Shown piece by piece: positions 36,651 to 46,615 of a DNA stretch of 64,000 nucleotides. Position numbers and translations under genes: made by a program. Origin of the DNA: Sphingomonas endophytica (GTDB taxonomy: Bacteria; Pseudomonadota; Alphaproteobacteria; Sphingomonadales; Sphingomonadaceae); assembly GCF_014199415.1 (NCBI RefSeq), contig NZ_JACIJN010000004.1:1-64000 (forward strand), read 5' to 3'. The stretch's first letter is position 1; each line of letters opens with the position of its first letter. The notes beneath the pieces were generated by a model. It was not told the DNA's origin and did not search any database. It saw only the letters and a program-made list of their open reading frames with translations.

Positions 36651-37325
36651 CTAGAACCGCCAGCCGAGCGCCAGTTGCGCGATCGGCCAGACCTTCACCT
36701 TGTCGACATCTTTCTGGAGCGACACGCGCTCGCGCTCCAGCGCGGCCTGGAAGGCGGGATCGTCGCGCAACGTGCCGGTCGCGCGGAATTGCTCCAGCTT
36801 GAACGCGCCTTGCAACAGCACGCCCAGTTCCGCGCCGAAGTAGAAGCCGCGGCGGTTCTGCCCCGCCCAGCCGAGCGACACCGCCGGCGCGACCTTCTTC
36901 GGTGCGGCACGACCGGTGAGCCGGCCGATCTCGGCTGCGGTATATTCCTCCTCGCCGACCGTCACGTCGCCGCTCGGGGTCAGCCCGAGATCGACGCGGG
37001 TGCGGTTGATCCGCGCACCGGCCGACAGGCGGAACGCGCCGCCGAACGGATGGACATCGACCATCGCGCCATAGGATTGCAGGCGCGCCTTGGCGTCATA
37101 TCTGTTGCCATCGGATTCGGCATGGCCGCTGCCGCTCAGGAACCCCGCCGCGGCGCGCACGCCGAGGTGATCGTTGAAGCGCACCCCCACTTCCGGGCCG
37201 ATCCCCATCGTCCCCGCGGTCACCGCCGCACGGACATGCGTGCCGCCATCGGCGTTCTGCGCCAGTGCCGGCGCGGCGCCCAGCATCAGTCCGGCCGCAA
37301 CGGCGACCGTCCACATCGTCTTCAT
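36651..37325 (-). CDS. Outer-membrane beta-barrel-like protein
   Basis: 224 residues from ATG 37325, preceded by GGGGGAT on the minus strand. Signal peptide MKTMWTVAVAAGLMLGAAPALA-QN. The body alternates in short amphipathic strands (VGVRFNDHLGVRAAAGFLSG, FRLSAGARINRTRVDLGL, GFYFGAELGVLLQGAF) and ends in an aromatic residue (LALGWRF), the usual barrel-insertion signal. A charged, helical stretch precedes the last strand (LERERVSLQKDVDKVK). The specific function is not recognisable. Confidence 0.75.
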   Translation of the reverse strand: MKTMWTVAVAAGLMLGAAPALAQNADGGTHVRAAVTAGTMGIGPEVGVRFNDHLGVRAAAGFLSGSGHAESDGNRYDAKARLQSYGAMVDVHPFGGAFRLSAGARINRTRVDLGLTPSGDVTVGEEEYTAAEIGRLTGRAAPKKVAPAVSLGWAGQNRRGFYFGAELGVLLQGAFKLEQFRATGTLRDDPAFQAALERERVSLQKDVDKVKVWPIAQLALGWRF

Positions 37326-37535
37326 CTCATCCCCCATGATGGCCGCCCCCCGGCGGCGCGCGACCGTCCATGCGCGATCGGGCGCGCCGGGTCTTCCCTG
37401 ATATGGGTTAGCGCGATGGTAACGTGGCTCATTGCGGCCGCGTTGCGGGCGAGGGGGTTGAGCGGCTTTGGTTTTCAGCCGCTGCCCACGTCGATCTCCC
37501 CGCAGCAGGTCCGGCACGATACCGGGTGAACGCTC

Positions 37536-39023
37536 CTAAAAGCCGGCATAATCCGAGAAGCGCGTGATCGTCGGGTCGAACTTGAGCACCACCTTGCCGG
37601 TCGCGCCGTGACGCTGCTTGGCGACGATCAACTCGGCGAGCCCGTAGACGCGCTCCATGTCCGCGGCCCAGCGCGCGTGATCCTCGAACACCTTGGCCTC
37701 GTCGCCCTCCATCGGGCGCTTGGGCTCGCGCTGCGCGGTGTAATAATCCTCGCGGAACACGAACCACACCATGTCGGCGTCCTGCTCGATCGACCCCGAT
37801 TCGCGCAGGTCCGAGAGCATCGGGCGCTTGTCCTCGCGGCTTTCGACCGCACGGCTGAGCTGCGACAGCGCGAGCACCGGGACGTTCATGTCCTTCGCTA
37901 GCGTCTTGAGCCCGCGCGAAATCTCCGAGATTTCCTGCACGCGATTGCCGTCGCCCTTGCCCGAGCCGGTCAGCAGCTGGAGATAGTCGACTACCACCAG
38001 CCCGATCTCGTTGTTATGCCGGCGCTGGAGCCGGCGGACGCGCGTGTGGAGCGAGGCGATCGTCAGGCCGCCGGTATCGTCGATGAAGAACGGCAAGGTC
38101 TCCAGCTCGGCCGCCGCCGCCGCGAGCTGCTCGAACTCGGCCTTGCTGATCTTGCCCATGCGCAGCGCCTCGGAGCTGATGCGCGACTGTTCGGCGAGGA
38201 TACGCGTCGCGAGCTGGTCGGCGCTCATTTCGAGGCTGAAGAACGCGACCTTCGCGCCGACCGATTTCGACGGCGGGATGCCGTCGCGCATGTCGCGCAT
38301 CCAGCGTTGCGCGGCGTTGAAGGCGATGTTGGTGGCGAGCGAAGTCTTGCCCATGCCGGGACGCCCGGCGAGGATCATCAGATCGCTGTGGTGCATGCCG
38401 CCGATCTTCGAATTGACCGAATCGAGCCCGGTGGTGACGCCCGAGAGATTGCCGCCCCAGTTGAGCGCCTTCTCGGCCATCTTGACCGCCATCGTGCTGG
38501 CCTGCGCAAAGCTCTTGACGCTGTTCTCCGCCCCGCCATCGGCAGCGACGCGGTAGAGTTCCTCCTCCGCAGCCTCGATCTGCGCGCGCGGATTAACCTC
38601 CTCGCTGGTGTCCATCGCGCGGTCGACCATCGAATGGCCGACCGAGACGAGCGTGCGCAGCATCGCGAGATCGTAGATCTGCGTCGCGAATTGCCGCGCG
38701 CCGATCAGCCCCGCGCCCGAGCCGGTCAGGCTGGCGAGATAGGCGACCCCGCCCAGCTCCTTGATCCCCTCGTCGGCCTCGAACATCGGGCGCAGCGTGA
38801 CGGGCGTGGCGAGCATGTCCTGCGATCGCAGCGACTTGATAGCGGCGAAGATCCGGCCGTGGACCGGCTCGTAGAAGTGCATCGGCTCGAGCCGGTCGAC
38901 GATGTCGTCGGCCAGCCGGTTGTCGATCATCATCGCACCGAGCATCGCGGCCTCGGCCTCGACGTTGCGGGGCAGGTGAACGGGTTCGGCCGAAGCCGGT
39001 TGCGGGAATGCCAGAGTCGCCAT
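37536..39023 (-). CDS. dnaB: Replicative DNA helicase
   Basis: 495 residues from ATG 39023. The N-terminal DnaB domain (LPRNVEAEAAMLGAMMIDNR) is joined by a linker to the RecA-like motor: Walker A GRPGMGKTS at 220-228, Walker B LVVVDYLQLL, and VLALSQLSRAVESREDKRPMLSDLRESG with the arginine finger region and SIEQDADMVWFVFREDYY. It unwinds DNA at the replication fork as a hexamer. Length is normal. It is divergent from UPF0262 with 85 bp between. Confidence 0.97.
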   Translation of the reverse strand: MATLAFPQPASAEPVHLPRNVEAEAAMLGAMMIDNRLADDIVDRLEPMHFYEPVHGRIFAAIKSLRSQDMLATPVTLRPMFEADEGIKELGGVAYLASLTGSGAGLIGARQFATQIYDLAMLRTLVSVGHSMVDRAMDTSEEVNPRAQIEAAEEELYRVAADGGAENSVKSFAQASTMAVKMAEKALNWGGNLSGVTTGLDSVNSKIGGMHHSDLMILAGRPGMGKTSLATNIAFNAAQRWMRDMRDGIPPSKSVGAKVAFFSLEMSADQLATRILAEQSRISSEALRMGKISKAEFEQLAAAAAELETLPFFIDDTGGLTIASLHTRVRRLQRRHNNEIGLVVVDYLQLLTGSGKGDGNRVQEISEISRGLKTLAKDMNVPVLALSQLSRAVESREDKRPMLSDLRESGSIEQDADMVWFVFREDYYTAQREPKRPMEGDEAKVFEDHARWAADMERVYGLAELIVAKQRHGATGKVVLKFDPTITRFSDYAGF

Positions 39024-39108
39024 TTCCCCGGCTATAGTCGATCCGGCCGCGTCGCATAACCGGGGATCGACGTTGTCGCGGCGCGACTTCGGCTTTAACG
39101 GGACACGG

Positions 39109-39591
39109 ATGGCCGATCCGCGGATCATCGACATCGAACTCGACGAGCGCACGATCCTGTGGCGCTCGGCCGATATCGAGCAGGAACGGCGGATCGCGAT
39201 TTTCGACCTGATCGAGGACAATCACTTCGCGCCGCAACGCGCACAGCCCGACGATTATGCCGGGCCGTACCGCGTCAAGCTGGGCGTCGAGGAAGGGCGG
39301 CTGGCGATCCACATCGCGCGCGAGGACGGCACGGCGCTGGAGACTTTGGTGCTGGGGCTGGCGCGATTCCGGCGGCCGATCCGCGACTATTTCGCGATCT
39401 GCGACAGCTACTTCCAGGCGATCCGCCAGTCGACGCCCGCGCAGATCGAGACGGTCGACATGGCGCGGCGGGGGATCCACAACGACGCCGCCGCGCTGCT
39501 CCGCGAGCGGCTGGACGGCAAGATCGATATCGACTTCGACACGGCGCGGCGGCTGTTCACGCTGATCTGCGTGCTGCACATCAAGGCTTGA
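39109..39591 (+). CDS. UPF0262 family protein
   Basis: 160 residues from ATG 39109; the open frame 12 codons further up is not needed. Family-defining segments: IIDIELDERTILWRSADIEQ, ERRIAIFDLIEDNHFAP, DYFAICDSYFQAIRQSTPAQ, VDMARRGIHNDAA and FDTARRLFTLICVLHIKA. The family is confined mostly to alphaproteobacteria and has no known function. It lies 10 bp before the GH25 gene and is probably co-transcribed with it. Confidence 0.92.
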   Translation: MADPRIIDIELDERTILWRSADIEQERRIAIFDLIEDNHFAPQRAQPDDYAGPYRVKLGVEEGRLAIHIAREDGTALETLVLGLARFRRPIRDYFAICDSYFQAIRQSTPAQIETVDMARRGIHNDAAALLRERLDGKIDIDFDTARRLFTLICVLHIKA

Positions 39592-39601
39592 GTGACGGAT
39601 T

Positions 39602-40297
39602 ATGTGGGGTTTGGGACGGCTCGTGCTGGTTCTGGCCGCGTTGGCGCTGGCCGGCGTGGCAGGGTGGCGGCTCGCGGTGCGCTGGGCACCGGGGGGCGAG
39701 AAATATCCGGTGCAGGGCGTCGACGTGTCCGAAAATACCGGCACGATCGTCTGGCCGGTGCTCAAGGGTGCGTCGGGCGCACGCTTCGGCTATGCCGTGG
39801 CGACGGTCGGTGCCACGACGCGCGACCGCAACTTCCAGGCGAACTGGGATGCGATGGCCAAGGTCGGGCTGAAGCGCGGCGCGGTGCACGTCTTCTCCTT
39901 CTGCCAGTCGCCGCGCGTGCAGGGCGACGTGTTCAACACCGTCGTGCCGCGCGACCTGAAGGCGCTGCCCGCCGCGATCGCGTTCGACTATGACGAGACC
40001 TGCCCCGACCGCCCGGAGCGCGCCGCGCTGATCGCGGGGGTGCGCGCGATGATCGAGCGGATCGAGGCGCATATGGGCAAGCCGGTGGTGCTGCGCATTT
40101 CGGGCAGGGTCGAGGACGATTACCGGCTGACCGAGGCGTTCGACCGTAAGTGGTGGGCGATGGGCAATTTCCTCAAGCCCGGCTATGGCACGCGGCCATG
40201 GTCGGTGTGGCGCGCCAGTGACATGCGCGGCGTCGACGGGGTCGATGGCCCGGTCGACTGGGATGTGGCGACAGAAGGAGCCTTCAAGGATGAGTGA
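39602..40297 (+). CDS. GH25-like lysozyme with N-terminal membrane anchor
   Basis: 231 residues. One hydrophobic segment at residues 7-27 without a clear cleavage site suggests a membrane anchor facing the periplasm. The GH25 fold is indicated by GVDVSENTGTIVWPVLK (N-terminal catalytic Asp region), FGYAVATVGATTRDRNF, VHVFSFCQS and AIAFDYDET (second acidic cluster), and WDVATEG near the end. GH25 enzymes cut the muramic acid bond in peptidoglycan. Its stop overlaps the cdd start by eight bases. Confidence 0.8.
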   Translation: MWGLGRLVLVLAALALAGVAGWRLAVRWAPGGEKYPVQGVDVSENTGTIVWPVLKGASGARFGYAVATVGATTRDRNFQANWDAMAKVGLKRGAVHVFSFCQSPRVQGDVFNTVVPRDLKALPAAIAFDYDETCPDRPERAALIAGVRAMIERIEAHMGKPVVLRISGRVEDDYRLTEAFDRKWWAMGNFLKPGYGTRPWSVWRASDMRGVDGVDGPVDWDVATEGAFKDE

Positions 40298-40736
40298 CGC
40301 CCCCCGGCTGATCGCCGCCGCGCGCGAGGCGGCGCGCCATGCCCATGCACCTTATTCACGCTTCGCGGTCGGCGCGGCGGTGCTGCTGACCGATGGCAGC
40401 ATCGTGACGGGGGCGAATGTCGAGAACGCCAGCTACGGCCTGTCGCTGTGCGCAGAGACGGTGGCGATCGCGACCGTCTCCGCGCAGGGGCGACTGCGCG
40501 AGGTGGTCGCGGTGGGGGTGATCGGCGGGGCGATGGATGCGGCGGGGCGCGCGCGAGGCGATCAGCCGGTGCGGCCGTGTGGGCGCTGCCGGCAGGTGCT
40601 CAACGAGGCGGCGCAGATCGGCGGACGCGATCTGGCGGTGCATTGCGCGGGCGCCGAAGGAGGCGAAATGGCGAGCTACCGGCTGAGCGACTTGCTGCCC
40701 GATGCGTTCGGGCCGGGGGATCTGGGGATTTCTTGA
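40290..40736 (+). CDS. cdd: Cytidine deaminase
   Basis: 148 residues from ATG 40290. Zinc site: Cys54-Ala-Glu56 (LSLCAETVAI) with catalytic Glu56, and Cys97 and Cys100 (RPCGRC). Substrate residues are in GANVENASYGLS. It deaminates cytidine and deoxycytidine to uridine in pyrimidine salvage and forms a small homotetramer. It ends the UPF0262-GH25-cdd string and can serve the CNT nucleoside transporter at 17372. Confidence 0.96.
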   Translation: MSDAPRLIAAAREAARHAHAPYSRFAVGAAVLLTDGSIVTGANVENASYGLSLCAETVAIATVSAQGRLREVVAVGVIGGAMDAAGRARGDQPVRPCGRCRQVLNEAAQIGGRDLAVHCAGAEGGEMASYRLSDLLPDAFGPGDLGIS

Positions 40737-40760
40737 GGTCCGGGGAGTAAACCCAGTTCT

Positions 40761-40846
40761 GTCGCCCCGGACTTGATCCGGGGCGCCGCTTCTTTTCTCG
40801 GGCACGGGGAAGAAGAAGCGGGATCCCGGGTCGAGCCCGGGATGAC
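40761..40846. repeat. CCGGACTTGATCCGGG-type REP pair
   Basis: Inverted arms GTCGCCCCGGACTTGATCCG and GGATCCCGGGTCGAGCCCGG ending GATGAC. It sits between cdd and the tandem array that starts at 40881. Confidence 0.8.
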
Positions 40847-40880
40847 GGCGGAGATTGGGCGGGGGGCCGCCCCAAATGCC

Positions 40881-41516
40881 GTCACCCCTGCGGAGGCAGG
40901 GGCCTATCTCTGCTTCGTCCGGGTGCGGTGGCTGACACATGCACCGCCGCTCCCGTGACCGCCGCCGCGCAACACGACACAGACATGGGCCCCTGCCTCC
41001 GCAGGAGCGACCGTATCTGGGATCCACCTGCGACCCGCCCCACACGCCGTCGCCCCTGCGGAGGCAGGGGCCTATTTCTGCTTCGTCCGGGTGCGGTGGC
41101 TGACACATGCACCGCCGCTCCCGTGACCGACGCCGCGCGGCACGACACAGACATGGGCCCCTGCCTGCGCAGGGGCGACGGTATCTGGGATTAACCTCCG
41201 ACCCGCCCCAAACGCCGTCGCCCCTGCGGAGGCAGGGGCCTATCTCTGCTTCGTCCGGGTGCGGTGGCTGACACATGCACCGCCGTGCCCGTGACCGCCG
41301 CCGCGCAGCACGACACAGACATGGGCCCCTGCCTTCGCAAGGGGCGACGGTATTTGGGATTCACCTGCGACCCGCCCCAAACGCCGTCGCCCCTGCGGAG
41401 GCAGGGGCCGGTCGCTGTACCGTCCGGGTGGGATGGTCGACACATGCACCGCCGCTCCCGTGACCGCCGCCGCGCAGCACGACACAGAGATGGGCCCCTG
41501 CCTGCGCAGGGGCGAC
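40881..41516. repeat. Tandem array of four 131-bp palindromic elements
   Basis: Units at 40881-41011, 41049-41179, 41217-41348 and 41386-41516, separated by similar 37-bp linkers (CGACCCGCCCCAAACGCC at their ends), so the period is 168-169 bp. Each unit starts near GTCGCCCCTGCGGAGGCAGG and ends CCTGCCTGCGCAGGGGCGAC; these ends are inverted repeats and each is itself a hairpin with stem CCCCTGC/GCAGGGG. The interior (CTTCGTCCGGGTGCGGTGG, CTGACACATGCACCGCCGC, CACGACACAGA) is well conserved in units 1-3; unit 4 has diverged in its left half. Frames run open through the array on both strands but look like by-products of the repeat. No gene lies in 40737-41535. Confidence 0.92.
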
Positions 41517-41535
41517 CGGCGTTTTTGTTTGGTGG

Positions 41536-41619
41536 TGGTGCGGGCGGTCGGACTCGAACCGACATGTATTGCTACGGCAGATTTTGAGTCTGCTGCGTCT
41601 ACCATTTCGCCACGCCCGC
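41536..41619 (-). tRNA. tRNA-Leu(CAA)
   Basis: 84 bases on the minus strand including CCA. Acceptor GCGGGCG/CGCCCGC, anticodon stem-loop GCAGA-CTCAAAA-TCTGC giving anticodon CAA, a short variable arm (CGTAGCAATACATG) and T-arm GTCGG-TTCGAGT-CCGAC. It lies 19 bp from the end of the repeat array. Confidence 0.96.
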
Positions 41620-41728
41620 AGCGTGCGACCGGCGGCGCTATAGGACAGCATTTCGGCGCTGGCTAGCTGTCGCTGTCTTGACCCATCACCCGCTTAGGCG
41701 TCATCGCACATCGCCATAGGAGAGCTGC

Positions 41729-43662
<1,934 letters not shown>

Positions 43663-43666
<4 letters not shown>

Positions 43667-44514
43667 CGAACGACGTCTACGTACTGCGGCTGTCGTGCCG
43701 CAACCGTCCGGGGCTGGTGGCGCGGGTCGCCACCTTCCTTGCCGAGCGCGGTGGCGACATCATCGATGCGCAGCAATTCGACGACCAGCTGAACGAGCAT
43801 TTCTTCATGCGCGTCGTCTTCGCGCTCGCCGACAGCGACGCGACGGCGCTGCGCGACGCCTTCGCGCCGGTGGCGACCGAGATCGGTGCCGACTGGACGC
43901 TCCAGCCCAAGGCGCGGCTGCCGCGCGTGCTGCTGATGGTGTCGAAGTTCGACCATTGCCTCGGCGACCTGCTCTACCGCCAGCGGCTTGGCGAGCTGCC
44001 GATGGACGTGGTCGGCGTGGTCGGCAACCATCCGCGCGACGCGCTGACCGTCGATGTCGGCGCGGTGCCGTACCATCATCTGCCGGTCACGCGCGACACC
44101 AAGCCGGCGCAGGAGGCGGCGGTGCGTGCGCTGGTCGAGCAGACCGGCGCGGAGCTGGTCGTGCTCGCGCGCTACATGCAGGTGCTGTCGGACGAGATGG
44201 CGGCGTGGCTGGCGGGGCGCTGCATCAACATCCACCACAGCTTTCTCCCCGGCTTCAAGGGCGCGAAACCCTATCATCAGGCGCACGAGCGCGGGGTGAA
44301 GATGATCGGCGCGACCGCGCATTACGTCACCGCCGATCTCGACGAGGGGCCGATCATCGCGCAGGACGTCGAGCCGATCGGCCATGCCGACACGCCCGAC
44401 GATCTGGTCCGCAAGGGCCGCGATATCGAACGCCGCGTGCTCGCCGAGGCAGTGCGGCTGCACCTCGACGGACGCGTGCTGCTGAACGGCCGGCGCACGG
44501 TGGTTTTTCGCTGA
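43663..44514 (+). CDS. purU: Formyltetrahydrofolate deformylase
   Basis: 283 residues from GTG 43663, overlapping acsA by four bases. An N-terminal ACT domain ([33 protein letters not shown]) precedes a formyltransferase fold with [20 protein letters not shown] (catalytic Asn and His) and [17 protein letters not shown] (catalytic Asp). It hydrolyses 10-formyl-THF to formate and THF, balancing one-carbon pools and supplying formate. The ACT domain senses methionine/glycine in E. coli. Confidence 0.96.
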
Positions 44515-44536
44515 GACGGGGGTGACAGCGCCGCGG

Positions 44537-44550
44537 CGTTAGCGCTATCT
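44537..44550. promoter_or_regulatory. Weak LacI-type operator-like site before GH43
   Basis: CGTTAGCGCTATCT centres on the 8-bp palindrome TAGCGCTA and matches TGATAnCGnTAYCA at 11 of 14 positions. It lies 26 bp upstream of the GH43 start. On its own it would be unconvincing; the better site at 45572 raises its weight. Confidence 0.35.
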
Positions 44551-44575
44551 TGCCGCGAAACGGCGGGAGAGAGCG

Positions 44576-45550
44576 ATGGTCGGGTTTCGGCGGATGGCGT
44601 GCGCCATCGGGGCCTTGGCGATGCTGGCGGGGGCGAGCGACGCGCCCGGATCGAACCCGATCATCCGCGACAAATTCACCGCCGATCCCGCGCCGCTGGT
44701 CGTCGGCGACCGGTTGTACCTGTATGTCGGGCATGACGAAGCGCAGCGCGACGAAATGTTCAACATGAAGGAATGGCTGGTCTATTCGACCACCGACCTC
44801 AAACATTGGACCGATCACGGCGCGATCATGAAGGTCGCCGACTTCAAATGGGCGAAGGCCGATGCCTGGGCGTCGCAGGTCATCCAGAAGAACGGCAAAT
44901 TCTATTTCTACGCCGCGGTCGAGCACGACAAGACTCACCCCGGCAAGGCGATCGCGGTGGCGGTGTCCGACACGCCGACCGGCCCATTCCGCGACGCCAA
45001 GGGCGCGGCGCTGATCACCAACGAGATGACGCCGAAGGGCACGCACAGCTGGGAAGATATCGATCCGACCGTGCTTACCGACGATGACGGGACGACGTGG
45101 ATCGCCTGGGGCAACCGGCAATGCTACATCGCCAGACTGAAGCCCAACATGATCGAGATAGACGGACCGATCACCGAGATCACGCCGCCGCATTTCGAGG
45201 AAGGGCCGTGGCTGCACAAGCGCGGCAAGCTGTATTATCTCACCTACGCCTCGCTCGACCGCAGCAAGCACCGCGACGAGAAAGTGTCCTATTCCACCGC
45301 GCCGTCGCTCAAGGGGCCGTGGACCTATCGTGGCGAGCTGACCGGATCGGGCAAGTACAGCTTCACGATCCATCCCGGCATCGTCGAGTATAAGAAGAAC
45401 TGGTACCTGTTCCTGCACAATGCGACGCTCGCGATTGGCGATCTGAACGGCTCGATCGGACGACGCGCCGTGACGGGCGAGCGGCTCCATTATAATCCGG
45501 ACGGCACGATGAAGCCGGTGGTGCAGACCGAGGCCGGCGTGTCGCGCTAG
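44576..45550 (+). CDS. Secreted GH43-family glycosidase
   Basis: 324 residues with a signal peptide (MVGFRRMACAIGALAMLAGA, then SDAPGSNP). Five-bladed propeller enzyme with the three expected acids: Asp37 (FTADPAPLVVGDRLYLY) as base, Asp163 (SWEDIDPTVL) as pKa modulator and Glu209 (HFEEGPWLHKR) as acid. GH43 members with this pattern act on xylo- or arabino-oligosaccharides as beta-xylosidases or alpha-L-arabinofuranosidases. It pairs with the esterase at 45601 (51 bp apart) and complements the GH67 enzyme at 4851 in hemicellulose breakdown. Exact specificity is not readable. Confidence 0.88.
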   Translation: MVGFRRMACAIGALAMLAGASDAPGSNPIIRDKFTADPAPLVVGDRLYLYVGHDEAQRDEMFNMKEWLVYSTTDLKHWTDHGAIMKVADFKWAKADAWASQVIQKNGKFYFYAAVEHDKTHPGKAIAVAVSDTPTGPFRDAKGAALITNEMTPKGTHSWEDIDPTVLTDDDGTTWIAWGNRQCYIARLKPNMIEIDGPITEITPPHFEEGPWLHKRGKLYYLTYASLDRSKHRDEKVSYSTAPSLKGPWTYRGELTGSGKYSFTIHPGIVEYKKNWYLFLHNATLAIGDLNGSIGRRAVTGERLHYNPDGTMKPVVQTEAGVSR

Positions 45551-45571
45551 ACGCCTCGCTGTCGAACAAGA

Positions 45572-45585
45572 TGATAACGATACCA
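45572..45585. promoter_or_regulatory. LacI-family operator-like site before the esterase
   Basis: TGATAACGATACCA fits TGATAnCGnTAYCA and resembles the GH67 site at 4785 (11 of 14 bases identical, same half-sites). It lies in the 50-bp gap between the GH43 stop and the esterase start, 15 bp upstream of ATG 45601. Confidence 0.5.
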
Positions 45586-45600
45586 ATCATGGAGGGAAGG

Positions 45601-46533
45601 ATGTTGAAGGCAAGGGCCCGGTCGATGGCGCTGCTCGGCGCGATCGCGATCGGCACGTTCGCGGTGCCGGCGACGGCGCAGAAGGACCAGATGACGCCGA
45701 TCGCGGCGCCGGCGCAGCCCGACGCGATCACGCTCGACACCGGGCCGTTGCCCGACGCGCCGAACAAGGAAGCGTGGCACCGCCAATATGGCAGTACCTT
45801 CACGCGCAACGTGACGGTCGCAACGCTGACGCCGTTCCTCCCCGCCTCCGGCACCGCGACCGGCGCGGCGGTGGTGGTCGCGCCCGGCGGCGGGTTCCGC
45901 ACGTTGTCGATGGAAAACGAAGGCTGGGACGTCGCCAGGGCGCTCGCCAAGCGCGGCGTCGCCGCGTTCGTGCTCAAGTACCGGCTGAACCAGACCCCTG
46001 CCGACATGCCGGGGTTCGAGAGGTCGATGGCCGAAATCTTCGGCGGTTCCGCGCCGCGCCCGCGGGTCGATCCGACCGCGATGACCGCGCGGCTCGGCCC
46101 GCAGATCGCCGATGCGCGCGCGGCGTTCGCGCTGATCCGCCGCCGCGCCGCGGAGTGGCGGGTCGACCCCGACCGGATCGGGATGATCGGCTTCTCGGCC
46201 GGCGCGATGCTGACGATGGCCACGACGCTTGCCGGGCAGGATGCGAAGCCGGCGTTCGTCGCGAACATCTACGGCCCGCTCGGCGCCGTCGACGTGCCGG
46301 CCGATGCGCCGCCGCTGTTCGTCGCGCTGGCGGCGGACGATCCGTTCTTCGCCAATGACGGGATCGGGCTGGTCGACAAATGGCGCGCGGCGAAGCGGCC
46401 GGTCGAGTTCCACCTCTACGAACAGGGCGGGCACGGCTTCGGCATGTACCAGAAGCCGACGACCAGCACCGGCTGGTTCGATGCCTATGTGCGTTGGCTG
46501 GCGATGCACGGAGTGCTCGCGAAGAAGCCATGA
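45601..46533 (+). CDS. Secreted alpha/beta-hydrolase esterase, xylan-esterase-like
   Basis: 310 residues from ATG 45601, which has GGAGGGAAGG directly upstream; an ATG at 45571 is less likely. Signal peptide ends ATAQ near residue 27. Oxyanion motif VVVAPGGGFRTLSMENEG, nucleophile elbow IGMIGFSAGAM, catalytic Asp in LAADDPFF and His in QGGHGFGMY. This pattern fits the bifunctional feruloyl/acetyl xylan esterase type (often annotated as xylanase B in error). It would remove acyl groups from xylan so that GH43 and GH67 can act. Substrate is inferred. Confidence 0.85.
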   Translation: MLKARARSMALLGAIAIGTFAVPATAQKDQMTPIAAPAQPDAITLDTGPLPDAPNKEAWHRQYGSTFTRNVTVATLTPFLPASGTATGAAVVVAPGGGFRTLSMENEGWDVARALAKRGVAAFVLKYRLNQTPADMPGFERSMAEIFGGSAPRPRVDPTAMTARLGPQIADARAAFALIRRRAAEWRVDPDRIGMIGFSAGAMLTMATTLAGQDAKPAFVANIYGPLGAVDVPADAPPLFVALAADDPFFANDGIGLVDKWRAAKRPVEFHLYEQGGHGFGMYQKPTTSTGWFDAYVRWLAMHGVLAKKP

Positions 46534-46615
46534 GCTTCGCCTGCGCCGTCGCCCCGGCCGCAAGCCGGGGCGACGCTTCGTCGTCCGCCGCCAACAGGCG
46601 CGGATCAGGACGACG

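Noticed and set aside
40881-41516. CRISPR-like array
   Set aside because: Units are 131 bp, far longer than CRISPR repeats, the 37-bp intervals are similar to each other rather than unique, and no cas gene is near.
40356-41605. Several open frames of 90 to 306 codons running through the tandem array on both strands
   Set aside because: They are made of the repeat itself (the protein repeats with the 168-bp period), overlap cdd or tRNA-Leu, and lack ribosome binding sites or conserved domains.
41536-41619. tRNA-Leu as an integration site for a genomic island
   Set aside because: There is no integrase, no repeated tRNA end and no change in gene content beside it; the adjacent array is not a typical island.
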